Positions 18,501-25,311 of a stretch of 64,000 nucleotides of DNA are shown here, piece by piece. A program made the position numbers and the translations under genes. The stretch spans positions 1 to 64,000 of IMG/VR virus record IMGVR_UViG_3300017917_003016. One strand, written 5' to 3'. The stretch comes from a virus. Numbering within the stretch: the stretch's first letter is position 1; every line of letters starts with the position of its first letter. The notes beneath the pieces were generated by a model. The model saw only the letters and a list, made by a program, of their open reading frames with translations, was not told the DNA's origin and ran no database searches.

Positions 18501-18887
18501 GTTTTACCTGGGGTTGGACTAGTCGCATACGGGCAAAAAACTCGCTACAGTACCGATAGCGCACTAGACCGTATAAATGTAGCAAGATTGGTTGTATATC
18601 TACGCACAATATTAGCCAAGGCTGCTGCTCCGTTTATATTTGAACCCAATGACGCTATTACACGTAGTCAAGTAAAAGCCGTGTTTGATGCAGTGTTTAA
18701 CGATTTGGTTGCAAAACGAGGCATTTACGACTTCCTAGTTGTGTGCGATACAACTAACAATACACCTACTCGTATAGACAACTACGAGTTGTGGATTGAT
18801 ATAGCAATTCAACCAGTTAAGGCTATTGAATTTATTTACATTCCGGTACGCCTACAAAATACTGGAGCAGCACTGACTATAAGTTAA
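15582..18887 (+). CDS. 18: Tail sheath protein gp18
   Basis: A 1101-residue contractile sheath subunit. The N-terminus (MASLTSPGVSVSIIDQSQF) and the C-terminal ~400 residues (RGILLFNTRRSGYNVKR, APNYPELIQDMI, YPWFAPAGVRRG, NVARLVVYLRTIL, YELWIDIAIQPVKAIEFI) are classic gp18. T4 gp18 is 659 aa. The extra ~440 residues lie between about 130 and 690 and contain several WLDTGNTNW, DLWIDTGD and YRYNGITW type modules, probably displayed on the outside of the tail. Late promoter AATAAATA and a good ribosome binding site precede it. A strong hairpin follows at 18901. Confidence 0.93.
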   Translation: MASLTSPGVSVSIIDQSQFAPTQAGTVPYVLIATAQDKQTPASTLAAGTTIANAEKIITVTSQRDLINTFGTPIFETDASGNPIQGSELSEYGLLAAYSALGVTNTIYVQRANVNLNELTGTSTRPTGIPADGTYWLDTGNTNWGVYTWSPENGFIQKTPTVITDTDYLSSGVPLSTFGVIGEYAVVATSSSNPIYYKGYDNSWTLVGSDSWKSVVPALIGNVASPTVTAGSKLIINGNVVTVAGTTVSSAASAINAAVIPGVSARVNSTSQLEIFVNSNTIIYSNAAGNLRGAIDTATSSEDTLQITKGSVLLGNLDCASNIGLLQDDINYGPSISNNGNTYTYNGPTIHFGAYTNPPAWRTTDVTPRPEDSVWLKTSATGNGANWAIKEYDANLDTWVQFSAPLYLNDSSAINALDPVSGGAGLAAGTLYVKYDTLATDTTTFRPYIKNVSGVLTITGTVAGGSATYVNGDSFRLDVSVPGSATLANATVTLSGTTASALVSGILGAGLPNIISGFNSSGAIYLRHLAGGTIQITQLVGSPLNTAGLLSDSHVQVISAGTIYLASPWTPLTYTYGDTEPFSNPAENTLWYYSNATEVDIMISDGTAWKGYRNVSNDARGYDLTDTDANGVIFSASQPTTQSDGTSQLAAGDLWIDTGDLANFPILYRYNGITWDLLDNADDVSANGIVFADARWSATGNVNVITDTLPTIESLLTSDHIDPDCPDYQLYPRGILLFNTRRSGYNVKRFKSNYFSDEQLATVNSSEADAWVTYSGEDPTTGVPYFGRKSQRSVVVRAMKAAIAESQTLREEGTQFNLICAPNYPELIQDMITLNNDRVNTAFIIGDSPIDLPSNSTALDNWSRNADLASDNGEDGLVSRSEYLGVYYPGGLATNLDGNSVVVPPSHIMLRTMIRSDAVSYPWFAPAGVRRGIIDNVSSIGYVDRADNDTYKSVGITTGLRDVLYRNDVNPLTVLPGVGLVAYGQKTRYSTDSALDRINVARLVVYLRTILAKAAAPFIFEPNDAITRSQVKAVFDAVFNDLVAKRGIYDFLVVCDTTNNTPTRIDNYELWIDIAIQPVKAIEFIYIPVRLQNTGAALTIS

Positions 18888-18900
18888 TATACGCAGATAA

Positions 18901-18921
18901 TGGGAGGGCTTGGCCCTCCCA
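18901..18921. terminator. Hairpin after sheath gene
   Basis: TGGGAGGGC (18901-18909) pairs perfectly with GCCCTCCCA (18913-18921) across a 3-base loop. No T-run follows, so it may act as an RNA-stability hairpin or a weak terminator. Confidence 0.55.
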
Positions 18922-18973
18922 AAACTGAATCAAAAAATGGTAAATACTATAAAGCATTAAAAAGGAAACAAAG

Positions 18974-19591
18974 ATGGCAACATCATCATTAACCAATTTT
19001 ACAGTGCCGTTATCAACAAACCAAAGTGCTAGTTCACAAGGTTTGTTAATGCCAAAATTAAAGTTTCGCTTTCGCGTGACTTTCTTAAACTTTGGTATAA
19101 CCCAACCAACCACTGAATTGACAAAACAGATAGTTAGTTTCAAACGTCCAACGTTGAGTTTTGAACAAATTGAAATTCCTGTATATAACAGTAAAGTTTA
19201 TCTAGCAGGTAAACCAACCTGGGCTGAAGTAACATGCCAGATACGTGACGATGCCAGCGGCGAAGTAACCAAACGAGTTGGCGAACAGATGCAGAAGCAG
19301 TTTGATTTCTTTGAGCAAAGCACTGCGTCATCTGGTATTGATTATAAGTTCCAAACTATTCTTGAGATACTTGATGGTGGCAACGGTGCAAATACTCCAA
19401 ACGTTCTTGAAACATGGGAACTCTACGGTTGCTATCTAATGTCGGCTGATTACGGTGATAACAACTACGGATCAAATGAACCAATGACTGTAGATTTATC
19501 AATACGTTATGATAATGCTCTGCAGACACCAACCGGTAGTGGCATCGGTGCTACTGTTACTCGCACGTTGGGAACAGTAATCACAGGCTAA
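18974..19591 (+). CDS. 19: Tail tube protein gp19
   Basis: A 205-residue tube subunit with AAAAAGGAAACAAAG before the ATG. KLKFRFRVTFLNFG, QIVSFKRPTLSFEQIEIPVYNSKVYLAGKPTW and WELYGCYLMSADYG follow the tube-fold pattern, and length equals the family (T4 gp19 163 aa, aquatic relatives ~200). It forms the inner tube through which DNA passes. It lies directly after the sheath gene, as in T4. A weaker late-promoter-like GGTAAATA is at 18940-18947 and a strong terminator follows. Confidence 0.9.
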   Translation: MATSSLTNFTVPLSTNQSASSQGLLMPKLKFRFRVTFLNFGITQPTTELTKQIVSFKRPTLSFEQIEIPVYNSKVYLAGKPTWAEVTCQIRDDASGEVTKRVGEQMQKQFDFFEQSTASSGIDYKFQTILEILDGGNGANTPNVLETWELYGCYLMSADYGDNNYGSNEPMTVDLSIRYDNALQTPTGSGIGATVTRTLGTVITG

Positions 19592-19613
19592 TGATTAAAT
19601 AAAGTAAGAAGAA

Positions 19614-19641
19614 AAGCCCGGCTTAGTTCCGGGCTTTTTTT
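19614..19641 (+). terminator. Rho-independent terminator after gp19
   Basis: AGCCCGG, a 7-base loop, CCGGGCT and a run of seven T. It is immediately followed by a late promoter for the next gene. Confidence 0.85.
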
Positions 19642-19644
19642 ACG

Positions 19645-19652
19645 GATAAATA
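19645..19652 (+). promoter_or_regulatory. T4-type late promoter (GATAAATA)
   Basis: GATAAATA lies 18 bases before the ATG at 19671, right after the gp19 terminator, with AGGACC as ribosome binding site. Confidence 0.75.
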
Positions 19653-19670
19653 TATGAAATAGGACCAACC

Positions 19671-20681
19671 ATGGCACAGAACGATATATTTTCAGGAATA
19701 TTACAGTCTATAGCACCTCAACAGAATATGCGAGATTATCAGCATGCGTCTCGTACGTTTGTTGACAGTTTATATAGATTAAGTCCTAAGTACAGCAATC
19801 TTTTTCATGTCTTTATAGATGTTAATCGAAGCCTAGCATCTCAACTTAAGGTTGATCAACTCAAACAGATAGAAATTGGTCTTATGGCCAAGCAAGTTCA
19901 ATTACCAAAGTTTACTGTTACCACAAAGACCCATAACGCATACAATCGAAAAATCGTTCAACAAGAAAAAGTTTCATATGATCCGGTGGCTATCACATTT
20001 CATGATGACAGTGCAGATGTAGTTTTAAACTTCTGGACTGATTATTTTCAATACTACTACCGAGACAGCGATTATCCTGATTTGGCAACCTATCAGTATG
20101 ACAGCAAGTATAAGCCTCGCCAAGAGCAGAGGTGGGGGTTTAGTCCAAAGTACGAATCTAATAATATGCCTTATTTAAATAGCATACGTATCTACAGCCT
20201 GCACCAAAAACGCTTTAGTTCTTATACTTTAGTGCGTCCTATAATTACTAATTTTGCTCATGGCCAGCATGTTGCAGGGGAATATTCTCCTTTAGAACAC
20301 ACACTCACAGTTAATTATGAGGCTTTACAATATGAAAGTGGTCCAGTGAGCAATGGAACTGTTCAGGGATTTGATCAAATACACTATGATACTACTCCAA
20401 GCCCGCTGCGCAATGCGGGTGCTTTAATTGGTGCTGGAAGAAGTATCCTTAGCAATATTGAAAACGGTGATCTAGCATCGGTCTTGCAGAACGCAACCAA
20501 CGCAACTAACATACTTAACGGTAGTAATTTCCAATTAAAACAAACCCCTTCATTTGATCTTAGTCAAGTTGGAAACAGTATACTCCGAGGAAAAAACCCG
20601 TTCAGCACCGTTTTTGCTCCAACTAGTTCATCAGTAGAACAAGGTCTAAGAAGTGCAGTGACTAGAACAACCAATCTTTAA
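19671..20681 (+). CDS. Tail-tube-related protein (gp54/gp48-like candidate)
   Basis: A 336-residue protein. Residues ~40-240 show the tube-like layout: FHVFIDVNRS, IGLMAKQVQLPKFTVTTKTHNAYNRK, VAITFHDDSADVVLNFWTDYFQYYY, RIYSLHQKRFSSYTLVRPIITNF, then HTLTVNYEALQY. In T4, gp54 and gp48 at the base of the tube are homologues of the tube subunit gp19, so this is probably a tube initiator, cap or baseplate-hub neighbour. The C-terminal ~80 residues are low complexity. It is first in a late unit continuing to gp4 and gp16. The exact T4 counterpart is uncertain. Confidence 0.5.
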   Translation: MAQNDIFSGILQSIAPQQNMRDYQHASRTFVDSLYRLSPKYSNLFHVFIDVNRSLASQLKVDQLKQIEIGLMAKQVQLPKFTVTTKTHNAYNRKIVQQEKVSYDPVAITFHDDSADVVLNFWTDYFQYYYRDSDYPDLATYQYDSKYKPRQEQRWGFSPKYESNNMPYLNSIRIYSLHQKRFSSYTLVRPIITNFAHGQHVAGEYSPLEHTLTVNYEALQYESGPVSNGTVQGFDQIHYDTTPSPLRNAGALIGAGRSILSNIENGDLASVLQNATNATNILNGSNFQLKQTPSFDLSQVGNSILRGKNPFSTVFAPTSSSVEQGLRSAVTRTTNL

Positions 20682-20690
20682 GAGATAAAA

Positions 20691-21209
20691 ATGGCAATAA
20701 CAGGCAATTTACCAAATCAGACTGCTAGTAATCGTACTACAGAAGGATTTTTTAATAACTTTTACACAGCACCGTTAAACACCAGTGCAAATATCAATGA
20801 TTCTGTGGTGGCCTATTTCCAAGATATAACCGGTAGTAAGGAAATTGGAAAAAATTTAGCAGCGGCAGTAATATACACAGCCCTACAGCAAAATATGGAT
20901 CCGATGGATATAGTTAATCATCTAAAGGTTTTGAGCACTAAAAATCAAAACAATGCTCCAGATTTTTATCCAGGGCAAACTAATCAATATGCACAAGATA
21001 CAGATGTTTACAACACAGGATCCGGCACGTGGTCTACAAGCGGTAAGCAATATGCTAAACCGGGCCCCGATACGCCATATAGCCAGATCAATGAAGTTGA
21101 TGAATATTTAACTATGTTCTTAAATTTAAATAGAGTAGGTACTAGTCTTTTGGGATTAAACAATAGCCCGCAGACTAGCCCGTATGTTCAAAGAGCGATT
21201 CTAGCCTAA
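20691..21209 (+). CDS. Conserved virion-type protein, function unknown
   Basis: A 172-residue protein starting 9 bases after the tube-related gene and overlapping gp4 by one base. Residues ~50-85 form helices (NLAAAVIYTALQQNMDPMDI), the middle is Tyr/Gly/Ser-rich, and the end has FLNLNRVGTSLLGLNN followed by PYVQRAIL. I recall this terminal pattern from structural proteins of T4-like aquatic phages, but the role is unknown. Given its neighbours (tail tube relative and head completion), a tail- or head-completion role such as gp3 or gp2 is possible but unproven. Confidence 0.5.
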   Translation: MAITGNLPNQTASNRTTEGFFNNFYTAPLNTSANINDSVVAYFQDITGSKEIGKNLAAAVIYTALQQNMDPMDIVNHLKVLSTKNQNNAPDFYPGQTNQYAQDTDVYNTGSGTWSTSGKQYAKPGPDTPYSQINEVDEYLTMFLNLNRVGTSLLGLNNSPQTSPYVQRAILA

Positions 21210-21640
21210 TGAGCAAATATGCCAACGGTAAATTTACTGTAAAAAATCCAGAGAAATATATGGGTAAGAGCGTCCCAACTTATCGATCAAGTTGGGAGTG
21301 GGCTTTTATGAACTTCTGCGATAACAACCCTGCAGTGGTCAATTGGACTAGTGAAAGTATAAAAATTCCCTATTTCAATCCTGTAAGCGGTAAACAGACT
21401 ATCTATGTTCCAGACTTTATGATAGTCTATGTAGATGCAAACAAGCGACAGCACACGGAAATGGTGGAAATTAAGCCATTAAAAGAAACCACTATGGAAA
21501 GTGCACGTAGTCCTAGAGATAAACTTAGTGTTGCTATAAACATGGCCAAATGGGCCGCTGCAGATGCTTTTTGTAAAGCACACAATATGCGTTTTAGAGT
21601 TGTAACCGAATACGATATTTTCAAAAATCTAAAACGTTAA
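21209..21640 (+). CDS. 4: Head completion protein gp4-like (nuclease fold)
   Basis: A 143-residue protein with the conserved gp4 (gp50) signature: KNPEKYMGKSVPTYRSSWEW, MNFCDNNPAVVNWTSE, IKIPYFNP, YVPDFMI, then EMVEIKP. The E...PDF...EIKP arrangement is that of a TnsA/PD-(D/E)XK-type fold. In T4 this protein is needed to finish filled heads before tail joining. It overlaps the upstream gene by one base (TAATG) and is followed after 10 bases by gp16. Length is as in T4 (about 150). Confidence 0.85.
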   Translation: MSKYANGKFTVKNPEKYMGKSVPTYRSSWEWAFMNFCDNNPAVVNWTSESIKIPYFNPVSGKQTIYVPDFMIVYVDANKRQHTEMVEIKPLKETTMESARSPRDKLSVAINMAKWAAADAFCKAHNMRFRVVTEYDIFKNLKR

Positions 21641-21650
21641 ATACCATACT

Positions 21651-22145
21651 ATGACACAAAAACTTTCAGAACTTTTTAATCTTCCCGCCACAGAAGACGT
21701 TTCAATTGAAGAAACTGCTCAATCAATTGAAGAACAGCAGGAAATTATTCAAGCAGTAGATACTGCCATCGATAAAATTGATGCGGCTCTGCCCTTTGTT
21801 AACGACCTAGACACTAGCGATCAAGAACTTGACGAGTTGAGCGAGTTAGCCAAAGAAAAATTTCAAGATTTGATCGATTTAGGTATGAATGTTGAAGCAC
21901 GTTTTAGTGGGCACATCCTTGCTACCGCAGGCACGTTATTGGGCCATGCTATCACAGCCAAACAGGCTAAACTAGATAAAAAATTACGCATGGTTGATCT
22001 GCAACTTAAAAAAGCCAGGTTGGATCATCAAGTGGCTCAGGCTGAGAAGAAGTCAGACGGTGAACGCATTATTGATGCTGAAGATGGGCAGGCAGTGGTC
22101 CTAGATCGCAATGAGTTGCTAAGACAGATCCTTAGCAAAAAATAA
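21651..22145 (+). CDS. 16: Terminase small subunit gp16-like
   Basis: A 164-residue acidic, helical protein. Residues ~60-140 (AKEKFQDLIDLGMNVEARFSG, HILATAGTLLGHAITAKQAKLDKK, MVDLQLKKARLDHQ) match the central coiled-coil region of gp16, which forms rings that regulate gp17 packaging. The N-terminus is acidic and disordered. Identification rests on pattern, size (T4 gp16 is 164 aa) and place between gp4 and gp17. Unlike T4, where 16 and 17 overlap, five other genes separate them here. Confidence 0.7.
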   Translation: MTQKLSELFNLPATEDVSIEETAQSIEEQQEIIQAVDTAIDKIDAALPFVNDLDTSDQELDELSELAKEKFQDLIDLGMNVEARFSGHILATAGTLLGHAITAKQAKLDKKLRMVDLQLKKARLDHQVAQAEKKSDGERIIDAEDGQAVVLDRNELLRQILSKK

Positions 22146-22155
22146 CGGTGCTTTT

Positions 22156-22163
22156 GATAAATA
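22156..22163 (+). promoter_or_regulatory. T4-type late promoter (GATAAATA)
   Basis: GATAAATA lies 19 bases before the ATG at 22183, with AGGATTAGGA in the leader. Confidence 0.7.
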
Positions 22164-22182
22164 ACACTATAGGATTAGGACT

Positions 22183-22806
22183 ATGAAAAATTTCTTACAA
22201 TATCTAACCGAAACCCAAAAGGTCTACGAATATAAGATAAAATTGGCCAATATTGATCCCAAAGATCATATGGACCGCATTAAAACTATGCTGGCGGCTT
22301 ATGTAGTTGATACTGTTAGCGCACCCAAGCATCTGCCCATTATGGAAAACAATATAGATTTTCCTAGCATGAGAAATGCAGATATTCACGTAATCGAAGT
22401 AAGTTTAAAATATCCGGTTACAGAAACCCAGTTAAGAATGTTAATTGCTGAGACTGTAAGCGTACCACTTAATCAAGTATTTGTTGTGCCAGCCGGACAT
22501 CCGGAAGAACTGTGGCGTAACGGCGAAGGTGAACTCAAACAATATGTTCAGGGCGATGCAGAACTAATAAAGCCATATCCCAACGCCAGCGCGGAACAAA
22601 CTGATGCTGGCAAGGCCTACGCAGAAAAAAAGGTTTTATTTAAAGATCTTCCTAGAACTAAATGGACACAGGCTGGGTCAGACAACACTATCGGTGGTGC
22701 ACCTAATCCAGCAGACGGTAAAACTACTAATGGTATTGCTACTGGCACAAATTCTCCAGTAGGAAGCCAAAAAAATTCAATTCCTAACCCAAATAAAGGA
22801 TTATAA
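22183..22806 (+). CDS. Candidate internal head protein with capsid-targeting-like N-terminus
   Basis: A 207-residue protein beginning MKNFLQYLTE. This closely resembles the T4 capsid-targeting peptide MKTYQEFIAE, which carries internal proteins into the prohead and is cut by gp21 after (L/I)xE. Residues ~15-115 look like a compact alpha/beta domain (YEYKIKLANIDPKDHMDRI, then VSLKYPVTETQLRMLIAE). The rest is Pro/Gly/Asn-rich and probably disordered. It has its own late promoter and is first of five genes between gp16 and gp17. The enzymatic role, if any, is unknown. Confidence 0.55.
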   Translation: MKNFLQYLTETQKVYEYKIKLANIDPKDHMDRIKTMLAAYVVDTVSAPKHLPIMENNIDFPSMRNADIHVIEVSLKYPVTETQLRMLIAETVSVPLNQVFVVPAGHPEELWRNGEGELKQYVQGDAELIKPYPNASAEQTDAGKAYAEKKVLFKDLPRTKWTQAGSDNTIGGAPNPADGKTTNGIATGTNSPVGSQKNSIPNPNKGL

Positions 22807-22808
22807 AA

Positions 22809-24308
22809 ATGAGCGATATGAAAATGTATAATATTTTAGGTAAGTTTAATACTCTAAACCCACAACTTACCAAGGTTAGCGAAAAAGAAATTGATCAACC
22901 AATTAAAGAAGAAGTTGACCCTAAGAGCCTCAAAGGTCACATTCAACAACTAGAAGAAAAATATATGGGTTTTAAGAAAACTGTTGCAGCCATTAAGAAA
23001 GGTGGCAGTGCAGAAGATCCAGAGGCTGTGGCTGCTAGTATTGGTCGCAAAAAGTATGGCAAAGAAAAATTTCAGAAGGCTGCAGCCGCCGGTAAGAAAC
23101 TGGGAGAAGCAGCGAAGCCAGATTTTCTAGATCTAGACAAAGATGGTGATCGCAAAGAGCCAATGAAGAAGGCTGCTAAAGAAAAGAAACAAGTTGCCGA
23201 AGGCCAAATGAAGCAAATGTTGCATAATGATGCAGAACGCATGAGCCTTAAGGCATTTTTAGACAAACACTGTCATCGTTCTGAAGACCGTAAGGAAATG
23301 ACTGACTTTTGGAAGAACGTTAACGGCGAAGGTGATCTAAATGAAGTGGCACCTCCGGGTGCTAAAGCAGAGCGTATGGTCAAACATATCAAGAAAGGTT
23401 ATGCTAAGGACGGTAAATTAACTAAACGCGAAAAGGGTATTGCCTATGCTACTGCTTGGAAGGCTAAAAAAGCAGGTAAGTTAGAAGAAAGTCATGATAT
23501 TCGTAAGCACCCTATCTATACAACGCAGGAAGCCTGGGACCACTATGCCCAAGAACTAGCAGAACAAGAATTAGCCAACATGGAAGCAGAGTCAGTCATG
23601 CAAGAAGAACCACTAATGGATGCTGAGCATGAATTGGACGAAATTGCTCGTTTAGCAGGCTTACCAAAGACAATTGACGTAGACACTAAAACACCTTATC
23701 CAACAGGTGGCGTACCTGCAGATCCAAGCAAGGCACCACCACACGAGGCCCCTGTGGTGCATGAAGGCGAAACCTGCGTAGAATGTGGTATGATGGAAAG
23801 TGAGTGTGGTTGTGATCATGAGCCGATGGATGAAGGTGCAGAAGAGATGGGCGAAGGCAATGAATTCTCTGGTGCACTAGCAGCAGCACGTGCTTCTGGC
23901 GCCAAGGAGTTCAGCGTTGGTGGTAAGAGTTATAAAGTAAAAGAAAGCCAAGAACCTGTAACTGAAGACATTAACTTAAATGTCAGCGCCACTGGTCCTG
24001 AAGATGTTCTTAATGTTATACAAAAACTAGCAGGTATGCCTGTAATTGCTGTAGCCGCGCATGACCAAATGCAAGAAGAACTCGAAGAGGATGGCCCAAA
24101 AGAACGCGATATTGAGTATACCAATACTCCGCGCGAAGAAACAGCGTCACCTGAAGCAGCCTATCCTGGCGGTACTGATTTGAACAGACCCAAGAAGTCC
24201 TATTCAGACAAGCCGTTCCGCGGTGATAACCCGATGGCTGTAGCAGAAGCCAAAGAGGAAGCCTTGTGGAAAGCCTACAAGGGAATGATTGGAAGCGTCA
24301 AGGAGTAA
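22809..24308 (+). CDS. Acidic virion-type protein with EF-hand-like and Cys-cluster motifs
   Basis: A 499-residue, highly charged and probably modular protein. Residues ~104-116 hold FLDLDKDGDRK, an EF-hand-like calcium loop. Residues 323-335 form a C-x2-C-x6-C-x-C cluster. Two short segments, DEIARLAGLP (~280) and VIQKLAGMP (~405), carry a recurring LAG motif seen in neighbouring genes. Abundant (L/I)xE sites would suit processing by the prohead protease. It starts 2 bases after the preceding stop and lies in the late unit before gp17. Probably an internal or scaffold-type head protein; the function is not established. Confidence 0.5.
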   Translation: MSDMKMYNILGKFNTLNPQLTKVSEKEIDQPIKEEVDPKSLKGHIQQLEEKYMGFKKTVAAIKKGGSAEDPEAVAASIGRKKYGKEKFQKAAAAGKKLGEAAKPDFLDLDKDGDRKEPMKKAAKEKKQVAEGQMKQMLHNDAERMSLKAFLDKHCHRSEDRKEMTDFWKNVNGEGDLNEVAPPGAKAERMVKHIKKGYAKDGKLTKREKGIAYATAWKAKKAGKLEESHDIRKHPIYTTQEAWDHYAQELAEQELANMEAESVMQEEPLMDAEHELDEIARLAGLPKTIDVDTKTPYPTGGVPADPSKAPPHEAPVVHEGETCVECGMMESECGCDHEPMDEGAEEMGEGNEFSGALAAARASGAKEFSVGGKSYKVKESQEPVTEDINLNVSATGPEDVLNVIQKLAGMPVIAVAAHDQMQEELEEDGPKERDIEYTNTPREETASPEAAYPGGTDLNRPKKSYSDKPFRGDNPMAVAEAKEEALWKAYKGMIGSVKE

Positions 24309-24310
24309 TT

Positions 24311-24664
24311 ATGAAATTTAACGAATTCCTTTCTGAGTCCGTTATTGCTGAAGAAATTTACCATGGTGACGAATTTTACGAAGCCTACGGCGATCTATGG
24401 TATGATGAAGATGGGCTATATGAAGCAGAATATCGTGGTCGTAAAGTACCTCTTGGTAAACCTATGCGTGGTGATGTTAAGAAGTTTAAGGTATATGTTA
24501 AGGATCCTAGCACCGGCAACATCAAAAAGGTAAACTTTGGTGATCCTAACATGCGCATCAAAAAATCTAACCCGGCCCGTCGCAAGAGTTTTCGTGCTAG
24601 ACACAACTGCGATAATCCAGGTCCTCGTACCAAGGCTCGCTATTGGTCCTGCAGAAAGTGGTAA
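24311..24664 (+). CDS. Small basic candidate internal head protein
   Basis: A 117-residue protein. I use the ATG at 24311, preceded by AAGGAG, rather than the longer frame. It begins MKFNEFLSE, again like a T4 capsid-targeting peptide, followed by an acidic stretch (YEAYGDLWYDEDG). The C-terminal ~55 residues are basic with NPARRKSFRARHNC, then RTKARYWSCRKW. That conserved C-terminal block is familiar from T4-like aquatic phages. The two cysteines and the basic charge would suit nucleic acid or zinc binding. It starts 2 bases after the previous gene. Confidence 0.55.
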   Translation: MKFNEFLSESVIAEEIYHGDEFYEAYGDLWYDEDGLYEAEYRGRKVPLGKPMRGDVKKFKVYVKDPSTGNIKKVNFGDPNMRIKKSNPARRKSFRARHNCDNPGPRTKARYWSCRKW

Positions 24665-24667
24665 ACT

Positions 24668-25048
24668 ATGAAAATACGCGAAATTGTTCATGAGGGTAAA
24701 GAAGGAAAAAAACCCAAACACGACCGTGCAGATACTGGCGAGTGGCAGTTTCGAGACCAAGGCGGGTATGATCGTGCTTATAATTTAAATCGTATTATGA
24801 TGGCTAGTGCCATAGCAGACGGCGTTTCTGAAACTGCTGTTGATATGCCGCAAAGTTCTTGGGTTGAAAAATTTAATGTTGCCCGTCCTTATACGGAACA
24901 AGAACACAAGATGATGAAAAGTGCGTTTAAAACTGTAAGCAGTGAGCATTATCACACAGAAAAAGATCATAAGAGCCGCGAACCCAATGATACGCATAAA
25001 GTAAGTCCCATGCGAGACCGCGGTCCTATCAAAAGTAAATCTAAGTAA
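24668..25048 (+). CDS. Small charged hypothetical protein of the packaging cluster
   Basis: A 126-residue basic, hydrophilic protein beginning MKIREIVHEG, a weaker version of the targeting-like N-terminus. It contains QFRDQGGYDRAYNLNRIMMA and a Lys/His/Asp-rich tail. It begins 3 bases after the preceding stop and overlaps the next start by one base (TAATG). No domain is recognised; probably a virion-associated protein. Confidence 0.5.
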   Translation: MKIREIVHEGKEGKKPKHDRADTGEWQFRDQGGYDRAYNLNRIMMASAIADGVSETAVDMPQSSWVEKFNVARPYTEQEHKMMKSAFKTVSSEHYHTEKDHKSREPNDTHKVSPMRDRGPIKSKSK

Positions 25049-25275
25049 TGTCTGAACTTGACGAAATAAAACTACTTGCGGGTGTTACACAAAACGTTGG
25101 ACGCCTACAGGAATATAAAGGTGTTGGCAGTGTCCAAACCAACGGCAGTAATATGAGCATTACTGCCAATGAAAAAATTCAATATCAAAATACTCACAAT
25201 ATTCAACCTGGAACTCCAGAATGGTTTAGGTTGTGGTTTAGTAAACCATATCTAACAGGCGAAAAACCCTGGTAA
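25048..25275 (+). CDS. Small protein with LAG motif
   Basis: A 75-residue protein starting MSELDEIKLLAGVTQNVG. This is the same DEIxxLAG segment found in the 499-aa and 847-aa neighbours. The rest has QEYKGVGSVQTNG and a C-terminal PEWFRLWFSKPYLTG. Overlap with the preceding stop codon supports coupling. It precedes the large terminase by 36 bases. The function is unknown. Confidence 0.5.
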   Translation: MSELDEIKLLAGVTQNVGRLQEYKGVGSVQTNGSNMSITANEKIQYQNTHNIQPGTPEWFRLWFSKPYLTGEKPW

Positions 25276-25297
25276 TCTAATTTACTGTAGTTAAATC

Positions 25298-25305
25298 TGA
25301 TAAGT
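25298..25305 (+). promoter_or_regulatory. Degenerate late-promoter-like site before gp17
   Basis: GATAAGTA, one mismatch from the late motif, lies six bases before the terminase ATG with no Shine-Dalgarno between. Confidence 0.35.
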
Positions 25306-25311
25306 AGATGT

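Noticed and set aside
18901-18921. Full rho-independent terminator after the sheath gene
   Set aside because: The hairpin is strong but lacks a T-run on either strand, so it is listed only as a hairpin with moderate confidence.
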